Below, in pieces: positions 57,512-64,000 of a stretch of DNA of 64,000 nt (positions are counted from its first letter, which is position 1; each line of letters opens with the position of its first letter). Under the pieces are notes generated by a model. It ran no database searches and was not told the DNA's origin. It worked only from the letters and a program-made list of their open reading frames with translations. A program made the translations under genes and the position numbers. The DNA comes from Glandiceps talaboti (lineage: Eukaryota > Hemichordata > Enteropneusta > Spengelidae), in assembly GCF_964340395.1 (NCBI RefSeq), contig NC_135558.1, positions 1,028,501 through 1,092,500 of the forward strand, given 5' to 3'.

Positions 57512-59059
57512 TCTCATAATTAATTAAGATTAATACGCATACAAAAGAACAGCAGATGAAATGAGAATACACCTCAGACCACGATAGTGATATGAGAAGA
57601 CTGGGTAACAATAATTGAGGTCTAAACTCTGTTGGATAATTGAGATCCATAAGACATCTGCGCTAGGTGACCGGTTGAATGTTCCAGCGTGTTTATGCAT
57701 CAAACATACATATGCTCTCCTCCTTGTTATACAAATTCAGTACTAATAAAGCATCTCGAGAATTAGTATCTCTGTTAGTGTATGGAACATGTACAACTGA
57801 AGTATCGTCGTTATTCAAAAGAAAAAAGATACTCGAACCATGGATCAAAATTGGAATTTAACAATTAGGAATTACAATTAAATTGGTTGAAAATGACTTG
57901 ACAACTAACATTAAATATGTTAATACGTACGACGAGATATTCTTACTGGTATTCTAGAAAATCATTAATTGTGATGAAGACGCTATAGAAAGTGTTATAC
58001 AACACATGAACTCTATATTAAATCACAAGGGTATGTACGAAATAATACGTAATTTGAAGCATGCACTATTGTCATAAAAGGCTATTTAACGATTTATGCA
58101 AATACTTCATTAATTTTTCTTTCCACTTGAAAGTATTGTCTATTGTTTTATTTTTTGAAAATGAGTAAGATAACCTTTACATTTCTTTGCATTTTCAAAT
58201 GCCGCATCTCAAATGTTAAATTGCTAAGTTTCATAAGATTGACATCACTCAAGAGAAGGTTTTTAAAACATTCTAAAGTTGACATTTTCTTCTTTTCTGC
58301 GCTTTTTTCAAATCTAGATGTGGGTTTATGTTGCCATTGTAACCATGAATTTAAACTATTGATCTTATTTCTACTTTAATGGAAAAAAGTTTTCATTCCA
58401 TTTTTACAGTGTTTAGTTGAGAAAACACAATTTTTGATAACTTCTTTACAGGAATTGTTACCATGGAAACAGGTACGGTGAATCCCTTTTTTTAACCAAT
58501 TACAAATGATAAATTTTGAATATATTTTGAAAAGTTTGGTGAAATTGACATTACTTCAAAAAATGTTACATATTGTAGTACCTCTAATGGAAAGGTCCAA
58601 CAAAAAACATTTGCACCTTTGAGACAGCTTATCTTCAAGTTTGTGTTTTAACTGATATGTATGTGAATTTTAAAAAATGAAATGAAACGTATTGAAGTTA
58701 TGTAACTTTGAAATGGCAAAATTCTATTTGAGGAGCATAACAGTTTTACTTGTACAAGTCACTGACCTTGCAATGCGATAAAATGTTAATAACTTGGGGT
58801 TCAGATCATTGAAGAGGTGTAAGTGTAGGAGCAATTACGGAGAAACGATGACATGTCCAATCAGCAGATCACGAATGTGTTCAACAACTATTAGGTGGTG
58901 AAAACGTTAGAAAAAAGCATATTTTAACGAGATCCTCGAGAATAGGACTTATTGTATATTGCCATTTGGTGGTGTCTCAATACCCTGCGTCTGTTCAGTC
59001 AATGGTTTTATACAACACAACTCAGAAAGAATCGTGTATCGCCAGAGACAGAAAAAGTG
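57512..59059. other. Sequence upstream of the G-alpha gene; no promoter element identified
   Basis: AT-rich with no recognisable coding exon. The frame that contains exon 1 is open back to an upstream ATG at 58952, but those extra 36 codons look unlike any G-alpha N-terminus. 5' untranslated exons and the promoter cannot be placed by eye. Confidence 0.4.
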
Positions 59060-59192
59060 ATGGGAGTTATCATTGGTAGAATTCCACATAACCATGTTGC
59101 CACTGAAAGACATCAAAAGAACAATCAAATAGATGCGATGTTGAAGCAGGAAAGGAAAGCCATGTTATCTAGAATCAAACTCCTTCTTTTAG
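59060..59192 (+). CDS. Heterotrimeric G-protein alpha subunit, exon 1
   Basis: This exon encodes 44 residues plus the first base of a glycine codon. It begins MGVIIGRIPHNHV and ends with an amphipathic basic helix, QIDAMLKQERKAMLSRIKLL, running into LLLG. That matches the N-terminal alpha-N helix and beta-1 strand of G-alpha subunits, which bind beta-gamma. I chose the ATG at 59060 because it has G at -3 and +4, gives an N-terminus of the usual family length (about 39-46 residues before the P-loop glycine) and places Gly at position 2. The first residues fit the N-myristoylation pattern (Gly2, Gly at the sixth position), but the usual nearby cysteine for palmitoylation is absent. The donor is G/GTAGGC after one base of the codon. 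It acts at the inner face of the plasma membrane, linking receptors to effectors. The exact G-alpha class is not clear from this part. Confidence 0.88.
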
Positions 59193-59615
59193 GTAGGCAC
59201 CATTAACTGTCAATTCACCAGTCTGTTCTGCAATACTATGATTTGACAGAAGTAAAAAGCTTCAAATGTAATACAACTCGACGATAACAAAGCGCATGTG
59301 TGTTATAACGCATATTAATGTAGCTTTAGATTTTAATGAGTATTTTGCATAATTAATGATTATTGACAATTGGGCTATATCTTAAGAATTCAATCTACAA
59401 ATTACACAATAGTATATACATTGCCACTTATAAACTTTTAAGTGCACGTGCATTATATAGTTTATAGATGTAACATTTTAGTACTTTGCATGATTAATTT
59501 TGGTAATTATGCAATATATTAATGTGGTATATAAGTCGATGATAACACAGGATATGGGATTAACAATCCTTATGGAAGACGTTCAGTTTACATATATGTT
59601 ACTTGTTATTTCCAG
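59193..59615 (+). other. G-alpha intron 1 (423 bp, phase 1)
   Basis: Begins GTAGGC and ends TTATTTCCAG. AT-rich, without repeats of note. Confidence 0.88.
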
Positions 59616-59658
59616 GTGCTGGGGAATCAGGTAAAAGTACTCTGGTTAAGCAAATGAG
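59616..59658 (+). CDS. G-alpha subunit, exon 2 (P-loop, 43 bp)
   Basis: This 43-bp exon supplies the last two bases of a glycine codon, then AGESGKSTLVKQM and two bases of arginine. GAGESGKST is the G1/P-loop that binds the nucleotide phosphates and Mg; all its key residues are present (the glycines, the lysine and the serine after it). A 43-bp exon with these same boundaries is characteristic of the Gi/Go/transducin gene plan as I recall it. In the Gq genes I recall, this and the next exon are fused into one of 185 bp. Donor AG/GTAGGT. Confidence 0.95.
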
Positions 59659-59803
59659 GTAGGTGTTGGAAACCAATGGCAATTTTTCTACATTTTCTCC
59701 ATCCACATAGTCCATGACAATCAGGCTAGTAAAGTGATGTGAACGCAATATAAAGAAATGGTCAAAACTCAGACAGAAAAGCGGATTATGTTATTAGAGT
59801 TCG

Positions 59804-59868
<65 letters not shown>

Positions 59869-60471
59869 GGCTTTATGTAAATGAAAGATGAGACGCGACT
59901 GGACATTTCACGAAAGCAAATTAAAGATGGAATCAAATTTAAGCTTTCTACAAAGACATACAGCAGACGACGACGAGACTTATGTGTAATATTTACAATG
60001 TCGCTCCTTTGGACGATGTTGCTAAGCAACGAAGTGACCCCCCCCCCCCCGCCGCCGCCGCCAGCCTGAGATTCGAAACACGACATTGTCTTTATTTGGA
60101 TTATTTATAAACGATAATATGTCAATATAATGGATTCGTAAACAAAACTTAGTGTAGTTTGACGTAGAGATATGGCTTAAAGCTAAAAAAAACTTACATC
60201 GTTTGAGAAATATTTATGAAAATACACTACCAATACGTGATTTGATCAACACTTAGACAATTTTGATCTATAATCAATTTGAAAGATCTAAGAAAGGTAT
60301 TATTTTTCGCTTATTTCTCATGAGAATTGTTCTGGCGTTCTTCAAGAATAGGATAACTTTTCAGCGTAGCTTGAAATGTTGGCTATCAGACTGTTTATAG
60401 GGCTTATGAAACTCCAATGATCTTTTATCAGATGTATTTATTACATATCCAATGTTTTATTTTTTTTAAAG
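59659..60471 (+). other. G-alpha intron 2 (813 bp, phase 2), with ACAG and C/GCC tracts
   Basis: Begins GTAGGT and ends in a T-rich tract plus AAAG. Holds an (ACAG)n microsatellite (about 59804-59868) and a C11 run followed by five GCC units (60038-60062). Confidence 0.9.
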
Positions 60472-60613
60472 AATCATTCATAAAGACGGGTTTACGGACG
60501 ATGAAAGACTGGTATACAAAAAGATAGTGTACAGCAACGTGGCTGAGTCAGTCTTGGTATTACTTGACGCTATGAGAAAATTGGTGATCCCTTTCCAGTA
60601 CAAGGAAAGTAAG
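60472..60613 (+). CDS. G-alpha subunit, exon 3 (start of the helical domain, 142 bp)
   Basis: One base completes the arginine codon, then 47 codons: IIHKDGFTDDERLVYKKIVY, SNVAESVLVLLDAMRKLVIP, FQYKESK. This is the end of alpha-1, linker 1 and the long alpha-A helix of the helical domain. IIH after QMR, the acidic DDE, the KKIVYSN segment and the LDAMRKL helix all fit G-alpha proteins. The 142-bp size and phase-0 donor (AAG/GTTTGT) agree with the corresponding Gi-type exon. The VPF/QYKES end is somewhat like the Gq-like KIPYKYE, and the mix of features means the subfamily (Gi, Gq, or a divergent invertebrate class) stays open. Exon 4 and the switch regions are not in the window. Confidence 0.93.
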
Positions 60614-60740
60614 GTTTGTGACACGTTCTTATAAACTATGTAGTAGATATCTTGTGGTATAATAAGACTTATTCTTCGAGTTTCACGCCATCTTGCTGGA
60701 CAACTGTAATTAAGCATATACTTAGTCTCACGACAACTTG

Positions 60741-61444
60741 TTTGTCTGTCTTGGTTCATTGATCATTATAAAGTTCTATGTTTCTGTCTTGGTTCATTAA
60801 TCATTATAAAGTTCTATGTTTCTGTCTTGGTTCATTAATCATTATAAAGTTCTATGTTTCTGTCTTGGTTCATTGATCATTATAAAGTTCTATTTTTCTG
60901 TCTTGGTTCATTGATCATTATAGAGTTCTATTTGTCTGTCTTGGTTCATTAATCATTATAAAGTTCTATTTGTCTGTCTTGGTTCCTTGACCATTATAAA
61001 GTTCTATTGTCTGTCTTGGTTCATTGATCATTATAAAGTTCTATTGTCTGTCTTGGTTCATTGATCATTATTATAAGTTCTATTTGTTTGTATTGGTTCA
61101 TTGATCATTATAAAGTTCTATTGTCTGTCTTGGTTCATTGATCATTATAAAGTTCTATTGTCTGTCTTGGTTCATTGATCATTATAAGTTCTATTTGTCT
61201 GTCTTGGTTCATTGATCATTATAAGTTCTATTTGTCTGTCTTGGTTCATTGATCATTATAAGTTCTATTTGTCTGTCTTGGTTCATTGATCATTATAAGT
61301 TCTATTTGTTTGTATTGGTTCATTGATCATTATAAGTTCTATCTGTCTGTCTTGGTTCATTGGTCATGATAAGTTCTATTTGTTTGTCTTAGTCATTGGT
61401 CATTATAAAGTTCTATTTGTCTGCCTTAGTTCCATTTGTCTGTG
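60741..61444. repeat. Minisatellite, 37-38-bp unit, about 18 copies, intronic
   Basis: The unit is TCTGTCTTGGTTCATTGATC followed by ATTATAAAGTTCTATTTG. Early copies are 38 bp with ATGTT; later copies shorten (AAGTT for AAAGTT, TTGTC for TTTGTC) and grow more diverse at the right end. Confidence 0.95.
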
Positions 61445-62223
61445 TCATTAAATGTTTACAACTTTTGACATGCATTATCTAAGAGATTTTTAAAGTGTGT
61501 TCACAAATCATGATAAAATGGATAATGAAATAAAAAATGTGATTCTTCATTATTAACTTTTGTATGTCAAAACACAGTTTATACATACGCAAGCTTGCAA
61601 CCCCTCGCCCCTAAAACGACCTGTTTATAAACATCAGGGGAACAATTCTTATACGTAACTAAACTAAACTAATAGAAAACGTTAAGTTCTGGTCAGATCT
61701 AAATCAAGATTATCTCGGCCATACGTGGGTTTAAGAATACCACAAGTGGGTCATTCTATTTTGTTACGAACATGTTGGTTGTAATATGATTGTTTACGTA
61801 ATGTTGGTACCAGTTGTCTATTGTCTATGTAATTTGATTGTTTACGTAATGTGTACTTAAAGTATGATCATTGTCACAGTTACAGTTACAGTTACAAAGT
61901 CAGTTCGAGTCGAATGTTTAGAATGGTAGCGAGCCTAGCTGGCAGCCTCCACACCGTGCTCTTCAGTTTCGCTCATATTTCTGCTTGTTTTTCCCTGGAA
62001 GGACTTCCTCTTGCTATATAGACTTTATGAACATTCACTCTCTCCAACTGTTGTCATTGGAATCTGGTTTATTTCCGCTTGTTTTTGCCTAAACTGTTTT
62101 GAAATTTGTGGTTTGGTTTGGTTCTACGTCTACTACAGTGCTGAGAGTCTATTGTTTTTGAATTGCCTCCTTATGGTAATCTAAATCACACAATATAGTA
62201 GAAGCTGTTACACCTGTTCAACA
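61445..62223 (+). other. Intronic sequence, possibly including the LINE 5' untranslated part
   Basis: From about 61880 the base composition is less AT-rich, starting with three GTTACA units. It could be the untranslated start of the LINE, but no boundary can be fixed. Confidence 0.35.
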
Positions 62224-62466
62224 ATGTGTCAACCAAGGAGAGGTTACCAGCCACAGTCTGGAATGTCATCAAACCAAGCCAGACCACCAACCCATAGAGG
62301 CAAGAGAGCAGGTATTCACAAGCATCGCCTCATGAGTATACCACAGTTTCAATCACATACCTTCCCTGATGCCAGTATGAAGACTAAGCCCAGCACACCT
62401 GTGAGCGACCAATGCCAGCCCTTAGCTAGAAAATGTAAACTATTCATGGAACAACCTGGAATATGA
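62224..62466 (+). pseudogene. LINE N-terminal frame (80 codons), no domain recognised
   Basis: Begins MCQPRRGYQPQSGMSS and is rich in P, S, Q, R and K. No zinc knuckle or PHD-like pattern. Its stop overlaps the ATG of the endonuclease frame by four bases (ATGA at 62463-62466); given the decay this is probably a frameshift, not a designed overlap. Confidence 0.5.
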
Positions 62467-62690
62467 TATCCATTTGCAATAAAGTAAGTGAGGTGGGAGA
62501 TTACATCACAGATAAGAACATTGATTTGCTGGCAGTAACTGAAACCTGGTTGAAAGAAAGTGTAAACGAGTATGTCATTATTAGTGAGTGTGCTCCCATT
62601 GGTTACTCATTCAAGCAAAAAACCCACGTCTCAGTTCATCATGTGGTGGTGGCTTTACTCTTGTCAGCTTTGAAGCTGTCTTCATGGAAA
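62463..62690 (+). pseudogene. LINE endonuclease fragment
   Basis: The frame reads SICNKVSEVGDYITDKNIDL then LAVTETWLKESVNEYVI, the first conserved block of the LINE endonuclease with the catalytic glutamate in TETWL. About 60 residues later a shift moves the reading to the frame with SSCGGGFTLVSFEA. The remaining catalytic blocks (the downstream D/H motifs) are missing, deleted before 62700. Confidence 0.85.
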
Positions 62691-63600
62691 TCACACATCG
62701 TCAGAAAACTATCATGCAATCTCCTACAAAGTCATGCTGTCTTGATCCAATCCCAACATCACTGCTGAAACAATGTCTCGATTCACTTCTTCCATTCATC
62801 ACAACTGTTGTCAACTTATCTCTACAAGCCGCTGAAACACCGCACTCATTCAAATCTGCAATCGTCACACCACTACTCAAGAAATCTTCTCTGGATCAAA
62901 AATATTCTCAAGAACTATCGACCCGTCTCTAATCTTCCATTCCAAGGTACTTGAGAAGATAGTTGTTTCTCAAATCAACTCCTATCTCGCAACAAACTCA
63001 CTCCTTGAACCATTTCAGTCAGCATATCGGAGCTTATCACTGGATTCTGGAAAATATGTTCTACTCATCCTTCTCGACCTCTCAGCTGTGTTTGATACTA
63101 TCGACCACGGCATATTACTTAACAGACTATCCAACTTTGGTATTACTGGAATGGCTCTAACATGGTTTACATCCTATCTGAAGAACCGGTATCAATCAGT
63201 AACAATACAAAACATCACAAATGAACCATCAGCTCTCAGTTATGGGGTGCCACAAGGATCAGTACTTGGCCCTCTCTTGTTTACAATTTACATTACACCT
63301 CTGGGAGAATTAATACGTCGTCACAATTTGCAGATTCATCAGTATGCAGATGATAATGAAATACACCTTGCTTTCTCCCACCAAGATTCATCTTCTGCTA
63401 TACATTCAATGGAGACCAGTGTCCGTGATATAAAGCAATGGATGACATACAACAAACTACAACTAAATGACAACAAAACTGACGTTCTAATCCGTTCTAA
63501 ATTCAACCACTTGCCAGACCCGATTGATCATATCAACATTGACTCTGTACCAATTACACCAGTCACACCAGATCGTAACATTGGAGTATTCTTAATATCT
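62691..63600 (+). pseudogene. LINE reverse transcriptase, frameshifted
   Basis: Starts SPTKSCCLDPIPTSLLKQCL, then FKSAIVTPLLKK, NYRPVSNLPF, LEKIVVSQINSYL, LLEPFQSAYR, LLDLSAVFDTIDHGILLNRL, YGVPQGSVLGPLLFTIYI and QYADDNEIHL. YADD (63343-63354) is intact. The LILLDLSAVFDT motif carries the first catalytic aspartate. Between FQSAYR and KYVLLILLD about 25 residues usual in CR1/L2 are absent. Frame changes occur near 62900 (after LDQ) and near 62945 (after SNLPF). Confidence 0.9.
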
Positions 63601-63998
63601 ATCTATTCTATAATATCCACATGTTTAACTACCACGTCAAGAATACCCGTAAGTCAATCTACACACATCTTCGTCGCATTGCTTCTATAAGGCAATACAT
63701 CACCGATGGCGTTTGTTATATTTTAGTCCTACCAGCTAAGCTTGGCTATAGTAATGCATTATTATACGAACTTCCTGACACCGTGCACCATAAACCTATT
63801 ACAACGTGCCCAAAATACAGTGGAAAGGATCATCTCTCATACCAAGAAGTTTGACACATTTCTCCAGTTCTCATCAGCCTGCATTGGTTACAAGTTCGTT
63901 TCAGGATTGATTACAAAATTTTACAGTTGACGTATAAAGCTCTTCATGGCTTAACTCCAGAGTACATTTGTGATCTTCTCCAGCCATACACACCGTGT
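63601..63998 (+). pseudogene. LINE C-terminal domain, frameshifted
   Basis: Reads NYHVKNTRKSIYTHLRRIAS, IRQYIT, then KLGYSNALLYELPD, then in other frames RAQNTVERIISHTKKFD and SPVLISLHWLQVRFRIDYKI, LQLTYKALHGLTPEYICDLL. The last blocks are characteristic of CR1/L2-type elements. The segment between the end of the RT and NYHVKN is shortened. Confidence 0.85.
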
Positions 63999-64000
63999 CA

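Larger units (their letters stand above)
60614..64000 (+). other. G-alpha intron 3, first part (over 3.3 kb)
   Basis: Begins GTTTGT. No exon-4-like sequence (the arginine/threonine switch I or the DVGGQ motif) appears before position 64000, so the intron is at least 3387 bp. It contains a minisatellite and a LINE. Confidence 0.75.
62224..64000 (+). mobile_element. CR1/L2-type non-LTR retrotransposon remnant (runs past the window)
   Basis: In order: an 80-codon leader frame, the start of an apurinic-type endonuclease, a reverse transcriptase with YADD, and a C-terminal domain with the HWL...YK...ALHGLTPEYICDLL pattern typical of CR1/L2-type elements. At least four reading-frame changes and two internal deletions show it is dead. 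It lies in sense orientation in the G-alpha intron. The 3' end, tail and target duplication are beyond the window. Confidence 0.9.

Noticed and set aside
58952-59059. Upstream in-frame ATG extending the G-alpha N-terminus by 36 residues
   Set aside because: The extension is hydrophobic and aromatic, unlike known G-alpha N-termini, while the ATG at 59060 gives Met-Gly with good context. Not excluded without transcripts.
62463-62466. ATGA stop-start overlap as a translational coupling signal in the LINE
   Set aside because: The element is full of frame changes, and the overlap is more simply a decayed frameshift between two originally joined frames.

Overview
The window looks like nuclear DNA from an animal, most likely a marine invertebrate. 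It is AT-rich and almost gene-free. It carries very long microsatellites (ACAT, ACAG, TGAG, GA, CACT), several minisatellites, small inverted-repeat DNA transposons and a decayed CR1/L2-type LINE. The only gene I recognise has short exons with GT-AG introns. Nothing in the sequence fixes the phylum: mollusc, annelid, brachiopod, hemichordate and cephalochordate all remain possible. No bacterial-style operons, rRNA or convincing tRNA genes were seen. Most long open frames are translations of microsatellites.

Layout. Positions 1-20000 hold one weak possible exon (17-295, minus), a 49-bp minisatellite (4421-5268), a compound tetranucleotide tract (6651-7160), a CpG-containing pentanucleotide tract (13334-13503) and a 4.1-kb array of a 32-bp unit (about 14893-18992). 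Positions 20000-32500 hold small foldback/MITE-like elements: a 247-bp element with 34-bp inverted ends (20123-20369), a hairpin family with three copies (24966-25148, 26139-26323, 26367-26521), and an 0.9-kb element whose subterminal repeat has grown into an array (30299-31195). Positions 37918-39913 are a 2.0-kb DNA transposon with about 46-bp terminal inverted repeats, a TAA target duplication, a broken minus-strand reading frame and a nested foldback hairpin. Two more copies of the 20.1-kb element lie at 42380-42538 and 45522-45690. Positions 47500-57511 are mainly simple repeats plus a G-rich 53-bp minisatellite (56342-57511).

The gene is at the right edge. Three plus-strand exons (59060-59192, 59616-59658, 60472-60613) encode the N-terminus of a heterotrimeric G-protein alpha subunit, including the complete P-loop. 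The exon sizes of 43 and 142 bp match the Gi/Go-type exon plan as I recall it. The third intron runs off the window and contains a 38-bp minisatellite (60741-61444) and the LINE remnant (62224-64000, endonuclease and reverse transcriptase with frameshifts and internal deletions). Exon 4 onward, including the switch regions, must lie beyond position 64000. About 59 kb upstream of the gene shows no other convincing coding sequence.
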